DNA of 64,000 nt, taken from the NCBI RefSeq assembly GCF_900156025.1, contig NZ_FTMO01000003.1, forward strand, positions 248,001-312,000, in the 5' to 3' direction. Source of the DNA: Allobosea sp. TND4EK4. Lineage in GTDB: Bacteria > Pseudomonadota > Alphaproteobacteria > Rhizobiales > Beijerinckiaceae. Within the stretch, counting starts at the first letter, position 1. Every line of letters begins with the position of its first letter. The notes under the pieces were generated by a model, which worked only from the letters and a program-made list of their open reading frames with translations, did no database searches and was not told where the DNA came from. Positions 30,154 to 37,957 of the stretch are shown piece by piece. Both the position numbers and the translations under genes were made by a program.

Positions 30154-31319
30154 TCCTCGATCTGCGGACCATCTTCATCAGCGGCGCCGTGACATGCTAT
30201 GTCATCGGCGCGACGCTGCTGCTGGCTTTCGCCACCGGGCGTTTCACGCGCTGGCCGGCCTGGTGGGGCATCAGCAGCCTCTGCATCGGCACCGGCCTGC
30301 TCTGCAGCGCCCTGCGGGGGCGCATCCCCGACATCGTCTCGGTCGAGTTCGGAAACACCATCAACGTCGCCGGAGCGCTGCTGCTGCTGTTCGGCGTGCG
30401 CAGCTTCGCCGGCAAGTCGTCGAGCTGGGGGCTGTTCGCCGCCACCCTCGCCGCGGTCTGGATCGCGCTGGCGGCGATGCCGGGCGAGGACGGCTTCGCC
30501 GGCCGGGTTGTGGTCATGGCGATCATCCTGGCAATCTGCGATGGCGCGATCGTTCGGGAGGGGGTCCAGCTGGCTCGGCGCGAGCGCCTGCGCTCCGGCT
30601 GGATTCTGGCAGGCTTCTTTGCGCCGACTGTGCTGCTCTACGCGGTCAGGGCGATTTCGGTGGTGGCCGACGGCAGCCAGACGACGCTCTTTCCGCCCGA
30701 GGCGCCGGTCCAGAGCTGGGCTGCCGCATCCGGCATCGGATTTGCGGTGCTGCGCGGGAATGCCCTGTTCCTGCTCGTCGCGGAACGCAGCAACGACACG
30801 CTGACGACACTCGCCCGGCGCGATCCGCTGACCGGACTGCTCAACCGCTGGGGGCTCTACGAGGAGCTGGCCGCGCTGGCGCGGCGCGGCGGCCCCAGCA
30901 CTCGCCGCGCCTCGCTGCTCGTGGCCGATGTCGATCATTTCAAGACCGTCAACGACGGCGCCGGCCATGCGGCGGGCGACGAGGTGCTGCTGCTTTTCGC
31001 GGATGTCGCCCGCAAGATGCTGCGCGCCCACGACATCATCGCGCGACAGGGCGGCGACGAGTTCGTGGTCGTGCTGCCGGGTCTCGGCACCCAAGAGGCG
31101 ATGGCCGTTGCGGAACGGCTCCGCGAAGCTTTCCGCGACGCGATGGCGCCGCGCAAACAGTGGCCCATCCGGCCGACGCTGAGCATCGGCGTGACGGAAG
31201 CGGAGATCGGCAGCCGTGCCGTCACCGAATTGCTCGAAGAGGCGGATGCGGCGCTGTACCGGGCGAAAAAGCTCGGGCGCGACCGGGTTCAGGCCCAGTT
31301 GACGCCCGCTCGCGCCTGA
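30150..31319 (+). CDS. Membrane-anchored diguanylate cyclase (GGDEF)
   Basis: This 389-aa protein makes the second messenger c-di-GMP from two GTP. Residues 1-210 contain about six hydrophobic segments (for example 8-28, 73-83, 95-110, 118-132), an unnamed membrane sensor region. The GGDEF domain spans about 219-385 with DPLTGLLNR, DVDHFKTVND and the intact signature GGDEF at 301-305. RAHD at 292-295 is a product-inhibition I-site (RxxD five residues before the motif). There is no EAL domain. Start is GTG at 30150. It is divergent from rpsB and convergent with a VOC gene. The signal sensed is unknown. Confidence 0.93.
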   Translation: MILDLRTIFISGAVTCYVIGATLLLAFATGRFTRWPAWWGISSLCIGTGLLCSALRGRIPDIVSVEFGNTINVAGALLLLFGVRSFAGKSSSWGLFAATLAAVWIALAAMPGEDGFAGRVVVMAIILAICDGAIVREGVQLARRERLRSGWILAGFFAPTVLLYAVRAISVVADGSQTTLFPPEAPVQSWAAASGIGFAVLRGNALFLLVAERSNDTLTTLARRDPLTGLLNRWGLYEELAALARRGGPSTRRASLLVADVDHFKTVNDGAGHAAGDEVLLLFADVARKMLRAHDIIARQGGDEFVVVLPGLGTQEAMAVAERLREAFRDAMAPRKQWPIRPTLSIGVTEAEIGSRAVTELLEEADAALYRAKKLGRDRVQAQLTPARA

Positions 31320-31331
31320 ACGTCCCCTCCC

Positions 31332-31703
31332 TCATCGCTCCAAAGGGCAGAAGACGCGCAGGCGATGGCCGTCCGGATCCGCCGCCGTGAAGGTCCGGCC
31401 GAAATCGAGATCGGCCGGCTCCTGGAGGATCGCGATGCCGCGGCTGCGCCAGTCCGCATGGGCCGCGTCCACCGCCCCGGCGGAGGGCACCACCATCGCG
31501 ATCTCGGCGGCCCCGCCCTTTGCCGTGGCAGCCGGCTCGACGGTATCGCGCGACCACAGGCCGAGACGCGTGCCCGATGGCAGCGCGAACATCGCGAAGG
31601 TCGGCGACTGCTCCAGAGGCGGCATGCCCAGCAGGTCCTCGTAGAAGCGCGCGCTGTCGGCGGGGCTTTCGACATGCAGCAGGATGAAATGGGCGTCGAA
31701 CAT
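31332..31703 (-). CDS. VOC/glyoxalase-fold protein
   Basis: This 123-aa single vicinal-oxygen-chelate unit belongs to a family including glyoxalases, dioxygenases and antibiotic-binding proteins. Features are the N-terminal FILLHVESPADSARFYEDLLGM and the C-terminal TFTAADPDGHRLRVFCPLE, the usual paired beta-alpha-beta-beta-beta modules. Whether all metal ligands are present cannot be judged by eye. It lies 81 bp downstream of a YafY-type regulator on the same strand, a pairing often seen, and a 12-bp palindrome sits in the gap. Substrate unknown. Confidence 0.85.
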   Translation of the reverse strand: MFDAHFILLHVESPADSARFYEDLLGMPPLEQSPTFAMFALPSGTRLGLWSRDTVEPAATAKGGAAEIAMVVPSAGAVDAAHADWRSRGIAILQEPADLDFGRTFTAADPDGHRLRVFCPLER

Positions 31704-31723
31704 GGGGCTCTCCGGGTCGGGTC

Positions 31724-31735
31724 CGAGACGTCTCG
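31724..31735 (-). promoter_or_regulatory. Perfect palindrome, candidate operator upstream of the VOC gene
   Basis: CGAGACGTCTCG is a perfect 12-bp palindrome located 20 bases upstream of the VOC gene start, between it and the YafY-type regulator gene. It is a plausible binding site for that dimeric regulator, but this is inference from position and symmetry only. Confidence 0.4.
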
Positions 31736-31784
31736 AACGGTCCGGAGGCTAGATGCAGATGCTGCCAATTTCCGGCAGCGTCTG

Positions 31785-32480
31785 TCACCGCGGCGAAGGA
31801 ACGCCTTCCTGCTCGCGCCAGTTCTTGAGCAGCGCCGCGCGACGCTGTGGGTAGCGCGTCTCGCTGGGCTCGAAGCGGCCGATCCGATCGGCACGGAAAT
31901 GGCGGAAATCCTGCCGCAGCTCGCACCAGGCGATCAGGATCCGGACATGGTCGAAGAAGGACAGGGCCAAAGGCCAGACGAGCCTCTCGCTCATGCGCCC
32001 TTCCCCGTCGCCATAGGCGATCAACGCCTTCCGTTCGGCCCGGATCGTGCGCCGAACGAGGGCGAGATCAATCTGCATCATGTCGGCGAGCGGACGGCCG
32101 GGGCCGACCATCAGGACCGCCTCCTCGACCCGCCGGGTGAGATCGGGCGGCAGCACCGCGACGATCTTGGCCATCGCATCGCGTGCCGCCAGCGCCAGCG
32201 GACCATCAGCGCGGTCCGCGACCCAGCCCGAGCCGAGCAGCAGCGCCTCGATCTCATCCTCGCCGAACATCAGGGGTGGCAGCATGAAGCCGGGCTTCAG
32301 CACATAGCCCAGACCCGGCTCCCCCTCGATCGGCGCGCCCTGCCCCTGGAGCGTGACGATGTCGCGGTAGAGCGTGCGGATGCTGACGCCGAGCTCGTCG
32401 GCCAGGCGCCTGCCGGAGACCGGGCGGCGGTGACGGCGCAGCAGCTGCACCAGATCGAGGAGGCGTTCCGCGCGAGACAC
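31785..32480 (-). CDS. YafY/WYL-type transcriptional regulator
   Basis: This 231-aa regulator has an N-terminal HTH (HTH_11 type) covering RLLDLVQLLRRHRRPVSGRRLADELGVSIRTLYRDI. A WYL-type ligand-binding domain (about 130-215) follows, with RAERKALIAYGDGEG and WPLALSFFDHVRILIAWCELR replacing the typical hydrophobic-aromatic core. Start is GTG at 32480. Such regulators often control an adjacent enzyme or VOC gene; here the VOC gene is immediately downstream and the nicotinamidase gene ends nine bases upstream. Confidence 0.88.
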   Translation of the reverse strand: MSRAERLLDLVQLLRRHRRPVSGRRLADELGVSIRTLYRDIVTLQGQGAPIEGEPGLGYVLKPGFMLPPLMFGEDEIEALLLGSGWVADRADGPLALAARDAMAKIVAVLPPDLTRRVEEAVLMVGPGRPLADMMQIDLALVRRTIRAERKALIAYGDGEGRMSERLVWPLALSFFDHVRILIAWCELRQDFRHFRADRIGRFEPSETRYPQRRAALLKNWREQEGVPSPR

Positions 32481-32489
32481 GGGATCGGC

Positions 32490-33215
32490 TCAGCCTGCGA
32501 GGTCTGCGGCCCTGATCCGCATGACATCGACCTCCGCCATCGCGGCCCAGGCCTTGTCGAGCGAGCCGTCGAGGTCGATAGCGCGGCAGGCGTCCTCCAC
32601 CACATAGGTCTCGAAGCCGGCGGCGGCCGAATCCTGCGCGGTCCAGCTGACGCAGAAATCGGTGGCGAGCCCGGCGATGACGGCGCGCAGGAAGCCGCGC
32701 TCCCGGAGATAGCCGGTGAGGCCGGTCGGCGTCCTGCGGTCCGCCTCGACGAAGCCGGAATAGCTGTCGATCTCGCCGCGATTGCCCTTGCGGATCACCG
32801 CCTGCGCGTGAGGCAGCGCCAGACCGGGATGGAACTCGGCCCCCCTTGAGCCCTGGACGCAATGGTCCGGCCAGAGCACCTGCCGGCCATAGGGCATCTC
32901 GACCGTCTCGAACGGCGTCTTGCCGGCATGGCTGGAGGCGAAGGAGGAATGGCCGGCGGGATGCCAATCCTGCGTCATGACCACATGGGCGAAGCGCTTG
33001 CCCAGCGCATTGATGACCGGAACAACCTCGTCCCCGCCCGTCACGGCGAGGCTGCCGCCCGGGCAGAAGTCGTTCTGGACGTCGACGACGATGAGCACCG
33101 TCCGTTCGCCAATCATCGGTTTCTCCTGAGCCTTTGCCCCGCCGGCGGCCGCCGCTGCGGTCACCGTCGCACCGGTGAGCAGCTTGCGCCTGTTGACCTC
33201 CAACGGCTCGGCCAC
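32490..33215 (-). CDS. pncA: Nicotinamidase with predicted Tat signal peptide
   Basis: PncA hydrolyses nicotinamide to nicotinate for NAD salvage. The catalytic triad Asp45 (VVDVQNDF), Lys143 (IRKGN) and Cys188 (ATDFCVS) is present, with the metal ligands Asp83, His85 and His89 (DWHPAGH). The long form (241 aa, GTG at 33215, GGGAG eight bases upstream) begins with NRRKLLTGATV, an Ala-rich stretch and AKA, a twin-arginine export signal. A second start, ATG at 33116, has AGGAG six bases upstream and would give a cytoplasmic enzyme of 208 aa. Both forms may be made. Most bacterial PncA proteins are cytoplasmic. Confidence 0.9.
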   Translation of the reverse strand: MAEPLEVNRRKLLTGATVTAAAAAGGAKAQEKPMIGERTVLIVVDVQNDFCPGGSLAVTGGDEVVPVINALGKRFAHVVMTQDWHPAGHSSFASSHAGKTPFETVEMPYGRQVLWPDHCVQGSRGAEFHPGLALPHAQAVIRKGNRGEIDSYSGFVEADRRTPTGLTGYLRERGFLRAVIAGLATDFCVSWTAQDSAAAGFETYVVEDACRAIDLDGSLDKAWAAMAEVDVMRIRAADLAG

Positions 33216-33273
33216 GTTATGGTCTCCCAGCCGCGCGTCAAAGTGCTCCGCTCCCGAAGTCGACAGATGTCAC

Positions 33274-36200
33274 CTAGCGCAGCTCGACGCTCACCACCCC
33301 GGGAGCGGCCCGCACCGCGTTCGCGATCTGCTGGCTGACCGGAAACTTCCCCGGCAGCTCGATCTCGACCTCCTGGGCGCCGTCGTCGAGGATCATCACG
33401 ATCGAGACCTTGCCGTCCGAGCGCACCGCATCGCCGCGTGGCCGGATGCGCTCGGCGATGGAGGGCACGGCCTTCTCGTCGCGCAGATAGATCAGCAGGT
33501 CCTGCTTCTGGCGCGCGGCGAGGCCGTCGAGTTCCTCGGCGTCCTCGATGCGCGGGCGCACCTCCTCGCCATCGAGCACGGCCGAGAGCCGGAGCACCAG
33601 CGCCCTGCCCGGCTCCAGCAGGTCGCGCAGCTTCATCAGACCTTCGGAGAACAGCACCGCCTCGAACTGGCCGCTGGGATCCGACAGGTTGACGATGCCC
33701 ATCTTGGAGCCGGACTTCGTGCGCCGCTCCGACTTGTCGATGACCGAGACCGCGACCTTGCCGACGCCGGTGCCGTTGGCACGCACCGTCTGGGCGAAAT
33801 CGGCATAGCGCTGCACGCGCAGCCGCTTCAGGACATGCTCGTAATCGTCGAGTGGATGACCTGAGAGGAAGAAGCCGACCGCCTCGTGCTCGCGCTTCAG
33901 CTTCTCGGCAGGCGCCCAGGGCTCGACCTGCGGAATGCGAAAGGGCTCCTGCACCACGCCGTTTCCGAGCAGGTCGAACTGCCCGGCCGCCGTCTCGTCC
34001 CGGATGCGGTTGGAGAGCGCCAGCATGCCGTCGAGCGCCGCAACGGCCCGCGCCCGGTCCTCCATCAGCTCGTCGAGGGCGCCGGCGGCGATCAGCGCTT
34101 CCAGCGTGCGGCGGTTGACGAGCCTGGTGTCGATCCGGCGCGCGAGATCGGCGAGGTCACGGAACGGGCCACCGGCCTGCCGCGCGGCCACCAGCGATTC
34201 CACGGCCGCGGTGCCGACGCCCTTGATGGCGCCCAGCGCATAGAAGATCTTGCCGTCGGCGACGTCGAATTCGACGCCGGAGCGGTTGATCGCGGGTCGC
34301 TCGACCTTGATGCCGAGCCGCTCGGCATCGCGGCGGAATTCCGAGAGCTTGTCGGTGTTGCCCATGTCGAGCGTCATCGACGCGGCGAGGAACTCGACCG
34401 GATAGTTCGCCTTGAGATAGGCGGTCTGGAAGGCGACGACGGCATAGGCCGCCGCATGGCTCTTGTTGAAGCCGTAATCGGCGAACTTCGCCAGCAGGTC
34501 GAAAATCTCCGAGGCGATGTCGTTCTTGATGCCGTTCTCGATCGCGCCCTTCACGAAGCGGTCGCGCTGGGCGTCCATCTCCGCCTTGATCTTCTTGCCC
34601 ATGGCGCGGCGCAGAAGGTCCGCTTCGCCGAGCGAATAGCCCGACAGCGCCTGCGCGACCTGCATCACCTGCTCCTGGTAGACGATGATGCCGTGGGTCT
34701 CGCGCAGATAGGGCTCCATGCCGGGATGGAGATAGGTGGGGTCTTCCAGACCGAGCTTGCGGCGGCAATAGGTCGGGATGTTGTCCATCGGGCCCGGCCG
34801 GTAGAGCGCGACCAGCGCGATCAGGTCCTCGATCCGGTCGGCCTTCATCTCGACCAGCGCCTTGCGCATGCCGACCGATTCCACCTGGAACACGCCGACC
34901 GTCTCGCCACGGGCCAGCATCGCGTAGGTTGGCGGATCGTCGAAGGGCAGATCGGCGAGGTCGATGTCGATATCGCGCTGCTTGATCAGCCTCACCGCGG
35001 TGGTCAGCGTCGTCAGGGTCTTGAGGCCGAGGAAGTCGAACTTCACCAGCCCGGCCTGCTCGACCCATTTCATGTTGAACTGGGTGACCCGCATGCCGGT
35101 ACGCGGATCGACCGAGAGCGCGACGAGCTGTTCCAGCGGCCGGTCGCCGATCACCACGCCGGCAGCGTGGGTCGAGGCGTGGCGGTGCAGGCCTTCCAGC
35201 TTCTGGCCGATCTCCAGCAGCCGCGCGACGATCGGCTCCTCGGCCGCCGCCTGCTGCAGCTTGGGCTCGCCCTCGATGGCGTCCTTGAGCGAGATCGGCT
35301 TGGCCGGATTCTGCGGGACGAGCTTGGTCAGCTTGTCGACCTGGCCATAGGGCATTTCGAGGACGCGGCCGACATCGCGCAGCACGCCGCGGGCGAGCAG
35401 CGTGCCGAAGGTGATGATCTGGGCGACGCGCTCGGCCCCGTAGTGGTGCTTGACGTAGTCGATCACCTCTTCGCGCCGATTCTGGCAGAAGTCGATGTCG
35501 AAGTCCGGCATCGAGACGCGATCGGGATTGAGAAAGCGCTCGAACAGCAGGCCGAAGCGCAACGGGTCGACGTCGGTGATCGTCAGGGCATAGGCGACGA
35601 GCGAGCCCGCGCCCGAGCCGCGCCCCGGCCCGACCGGGATGTCGTGGGCCTTGGCCCATTTGATGAAGTCCGAGACGATCAGGAAGTAGCCCGGGAATTT
35701 CATCCTGGTGATGATCGAGAGCTCGAAATCGAGCCGCTTCTCATAATCCTCGACGCTGTAACCCTGGGCGGGGCCATGCTTGGCGAGCCGCGCCGCGAGG
35801 CCCGCACGGGCCTGCTCCTGCAGCTCCTCCGCCTCGTCGCGCCCCTCCTCGCCGAAACGCGGCAGGATCGGCTTGCGGGTGGTGACGCGCCAATGGCAGC
35901 GCATCGCGATCTCGACCGTGTTGGCCAGCGCTTCCGGCAGATCGGCGAAGCGCCTCTTCATCTCGGCGCGGGAGGCGAAATAGTGCTCCGGCGAAACGCG
36001 GCGGCGCGTGCCATCGGAGACGAGGCGCCCTTCCGCAACAGCCAGCAGCGCGTCATGCGCGTCGAAATCCGCCGGCTTGGCGAAAAAGGGCTCGTTCGTC
36101 GCGACGATCGGCAGGTCGGAATCATAGGCCAGGCGCAGGAGATGAGCTTCCAGCGCCGCCTCGTTGTCGCGGCCATGCCGCTGGATCTCGACATAGAGCC

Positions 36201-36747
36201 GGTCGCCATAGATCCGGGCCAACGTACCCAGCCGCGCCGCCGCCTGCGCCGGTTGGCCGTTGCGCAGCGCGAGATCGACGGGGCCGTCGCTGCCGCCTGT
36301 CAGCGCGATCAGCCCGCTTTGGAAAGCCGCGAGGCGCTCGACCGTGGTCACCGGCTGGCCGGCGCCGCCGGTCGCGAGCGCGGCCTCGCTGACGAGCTTC
36401 ATCAGGTTGCCGTAGCCGGCCTCATCCATGGCGAGCAGGACGATATGCGGCAGCCGCTGCATCTGGAGCGGACGCCTGCCCTCGCCCTCATCGGCGAAAT
36501 CGACGGATAGCTGCACGCCCACGATGGGCTGGAGCCCGCTGCCGGACAGCTTCTCGGAAAACTCCAGCGCGCCGAAGAGGTTGTCGGTATCCGTCAGCGC
36601 CAGCGCCGGCTGGCCATCGGCCGCCGCCATCTTGGCGAGCGTCGTGACGGTCATCGCCCCTTCGAGCAGCGAATAGCTCGAATGGACATGGAGATGGACG
36701 AAGCCGATCTCGGAGAGGATACGCCCCTCGCCCGCTTCCCGGCTCAT
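33274..36747 (-). CDS. dnaE: DNA polymerase III alpha subunit
   Basis: DnaE (1157 aa) is the replicative polymerase. The N-terminal PHP domain begins GFVHLHVHSSYSLLEG (about 16-30). The family-C polymerase core contains VGPGRGSGAGSLVAYAL near 372-388 and the catalytic aspartates in MPDFDIDF (413-420). The tandem helix-hairpin-helix, OB-fold (about 975-1050) and C-terminal tail are also present. Length and sequence indicate the replicative DnaE1 rather than the mutagenic DnaE2/ImuC. Immediately upstream on the same strand is a 36-aa SOS-type peptide gene, so dnaE may also be read from that promoter. No proofreading domain is fused. Confidence 0.97.
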   Translation of the reverse strand: MSREAGEGRILSEIGFVHLHVHSSYSLLEGAMTVTTLAKMAAADGQPALALTDTDNLFGALEFSEKLSGSGLQPIVGVQLSVDFADEGEGRRPLQMQRLPHIVLLAMDEAGYGNLMKLVSEAALATGGAGQPVTTVERLAAFQSGLIALTGGSDGPVDLALRNGQPAQAAARLGTLARIYGDRLYVEIQRHGRDNEAALEAHLLRLAYDSDLPIVATNEPFFAKPADFDAHDALLAVAEGRLVSDGTRRRVSPEHYFASRAEMKRRFADLPEALANTVEIAMRCHWRVTTRKPILPRFGEEGRDEAEELQEQARAGLAARLAKHGPAQGYSVEDYEKRLDFELSIITRMKFPGYFLIVSDFIKWAKAHDIPVGPGRGSGAGSLVAYALTITDVDPLRFGLLFERFLNPDRVSMPDFDIDFCQNRREEVIDYVKHHYGAERVAQIITFGTLLARGVLRDVGRVLEMPYGQVDKLTKLVPQNPAKPISLKDAIEGEPKLQQAAAEEPIVARLLEIGQKLEGLHRHASTHAAGVVIGDRPLEQLVALSVDPRTGMRVTQFNMKWVEQAGLVKFDFLGLKTLTTLTTAVRLIKQRDIDIDLADLPFDDPPTYAMLARGETVGVFQVESVGMRKALVEMKADRIEDLIALVALYRPGPMDNIPTYCRRKLGLEDPTYLHPGMEPYLRETHGIIVYQEQVMQVAQALSGYSLGEADLLRRAMGKKIKAEMDAQRDRFVKGAIENGIKNDIASEIFDLLAKFADYGFNKSHAAAYAVVAFQTAYLKANYPVEFLAASMTLDMGNTDKLSEFRRDAERLGIKVERPAINRSGVEFDVADGKIFYALGAIKGVGTAAVESLVAARQAGGPFRDLADLARRIDTRLVNRRTLEALIAAGALDELMEDRARAVAALDGMLALSNRIRDETAAGQFDLLGNGVVQEPFRIPQVEPWAPAEKLKREHEAVGFFLSGHPLDDYEHVLKRLRVQRYADFAQTVRANGTGVGKVAVSVIDKSERRTKSGSKMGIVNLSDPSGQFEAVLFSEGLMKLRDLLEPGRALVLRLSAVLDGEEVRPRIEDAEELDGLAARQKQDLLIYLRDEKAVPSIAERIRPRGDAVRSDGKVSIVMILDDGAQEVEIELPGKFPVSQQIANAVRAAPGVVSVELR

Positions 36748-36865
36748 GCCCTGCTCCCGCGCTTTCGACTCGACCTGCCCGCTCCCGTTATGGCGCCGGG
36801 CGGGCCTTCGCGTCGAGCCGCGATCACAGGCGCAAGCCGGCGGCTGTGGATGGCTGCTGACGCGC

Positions 36866-36976
36866 TCAGACGTGGGGCGCGGAGAGAATGGCGGCCCAGA
36901 GCCAGATCATGCCGAGGAAGACCCCCAGCGATGCGATCTCGGCGACGCCGGCGGCGAGCTTGCGGGCAGCAGTCAT
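36866..36976 (-). CDS. 36-aa single-pass membrane peptide under LexA control (SidA/TisB-like in size and topology)
   Basis: This short gene has an ATG at 36976, a GGAGG Shine-Dalgarno five bases upstream, and a TGA at 36866-36868. The product begins [13 protein letters not shown] and continues as one hydrophobic helix (about residues 14-33) with Trp25 and Trp27, ending PHV. Arg5 and Lys6 place the N-terminus in the cytoplasm. A consensus-like promoter with two LexA boxes lies directly upstream. Known SOS-induced membrane peptides of this size are Caulobacter SidA, a division inhibitor, and E. coli TisB, a depolarising toxin. I see no clear sequence match to either, so the role is inferred only. 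dnaE follows 118 bp downstream on the same strand. Confidence 0.75.
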   Translation of the reverse strand: MTAARKLAAGVAEIASLGVFLGMIWLWAAILSAPHV

Positions 36977-36989
36977 GTGAACCTCCGTC

Positions 36990-37032
36990 GTTCTCGATAG
37001 GTTCAATTTAGTTCCTGTTTTGTTCTCGTCAA
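36990..37032 (-). promoter_or_regulatory. SOS promoter with two tandem LexA boxes
   Basis: On the minus strand, -35 TTGACG (37032-37027), a 16-nt spacer and -10 TAAATT (37010-37005) form a good sigma70 promoter. One LexA box, GTTCCTGTTTTGTTC on the plus strand at 37011-37025, fills the spacer. A second, GTTCTCGATAGGTTC at 36990-37004, lies just past the -10 over the expected start site. The four GTTC units repeat every 10-11 bases, so they face the same side of the helix. Cooperative, tight repression is expected. Confidence 0.85.
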
Positions 37033-37075
37033 TTGCCGCGACGGAAGCGAACCTGGAAGCCGCCGGAGAGAGTCA

Positions 37076-37095
37076 ACGGGCCGTTAACGGACCGT
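37076..37095. repeat. 20-bp near-perfect palindrome between the SOS promoter and lolD
   Basis: ACGGGCCGTTAACGGACCGT has one mismatched pair and is centred on GTTAAC. It lies about 44 bp upstream of the SOS promoter -35 and 170 bp after the lolD stop. No T-tract follows on either strand, so it is not an obvious terminator. The rest of 37033-37264 shows nothing recognisable. Confidence 0.4.
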
Positions 37096-37264
37096 CGTCC
37101 TGCGGGCCGCGTCCCGGCAAGCCGGCAGATGGTGCCGACAAGGCCGATGGAGAATTCGGAACCTTTGCTTCCACCCGACGCGAGGGCGGCCGCCACCGGA
37201 GCGGTCCCCGGCATGGACCTTCCGCGCCGCCACCAAGCGGCCGCATTCGCTGCCGAGATGGCGC

Positions 37265-37957
37265 CTAGCGCAGCGGCACCACCAGCCCGTCGCGGATCGT
37301 GACCTGTCGGTCCATCCGGTGGGCGAGGTCGAGATTATGCGTGGCGATCAGCGCCGCCAGCCCCGAGGCGCGGGCGAGCGCGATCAGCGTGCCGAAGACA
37401 TGCTGCGCGGTCCCGGGGTCGAGATTGCCCGTTGGCTCGTCCGCAAGCAGGAGGCGCGGCCCGTTGGCGACCGCGCGGCCGATGGCGACGCGCTGCTGCT
37501 CGCCGCCGGACAATTCGCCCGGCAGATGGTCGAGCCGCTCGCCGAGGCCAAGGAAGGTCAGCAATTCGCTGGCACGCTCCTCCGCCACCGCCTTGCCCAG
37601 GCCGCGGATGCGCTGTGGCAGCACCACGTTCTCCAACGCCGTGAACTCCGGCAGTAGATGATGGAACTGGTAGACGAAGCCGATCTCGGTGCGGCGCAGG
37701 CGGGTGCGGCCCTTGTCGTCGAGCCTGGTGGTGGCGAGCCCGCCGACGAAGACCTCGCCGGCATCGGGCTTCTCCAGCAGGCCGGCGACATGGAGCAGCG
37801 TCGACTTGCCGGTGCCGCTTGGGGCCACCAGCGCCACCACCTCGCCCGGCCACAGCGCGAAATCGGCCTTGCGCAGCACCTCGAGCGGCGCGTCGGCCTG
37901 GGGATAGAAGCGCTCGACCTGCGAGAGGAAGAGCGCGGGCGTCTCCTGCGCGGCCAT
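37265..37957 (-). CDS. lolD: Lipoprotein-releasing ABC transporter ATPase LolD
   Basis: LolD (230 aa) powers release of outer-membrane lipoproteins from the inner membrane to LolA. Walker A is APSGTGKST (about 45-53), the Q-loop region is [18 protein letters not shown], which is typical for LolD, the signature is [14 protein letters not shown] and Walker B is [12 protein letters not shown]. Its ATG shares a base with the lolC stop (TGATG), so the two subunits are coupled. It is the last gene of the coaD-proS-lolC-lolD run. Confidence 0.96.
   Translation of the reverse strand: MAAQETPALFLSQVERFYPQADAPLEVLRKADFALWPGEVVALVAPSGTGKSTLLHVAGLLEKPDAGEVFVGGLATTRLDDKGRTRLRRTEIGFVYQFHHLLPEFTALENVVLPQRIRGLGKAVAEERASELLTFLGLGERLDHLPGELSGGEQQRVAIGRAVANGPRLLLADEPTGNLDPGTAQHVFGTLIALARASGLAALIATHNLDLAHRMDRQVTIRDGLVVPLR

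Noticed and set aside
37020-37268. 82-codon and 89-codon plus-strand frames in the gap before lolD.
   Set aside because: No ribosome-binding sites, atypical composition, and they overlap the SOS promoter region.
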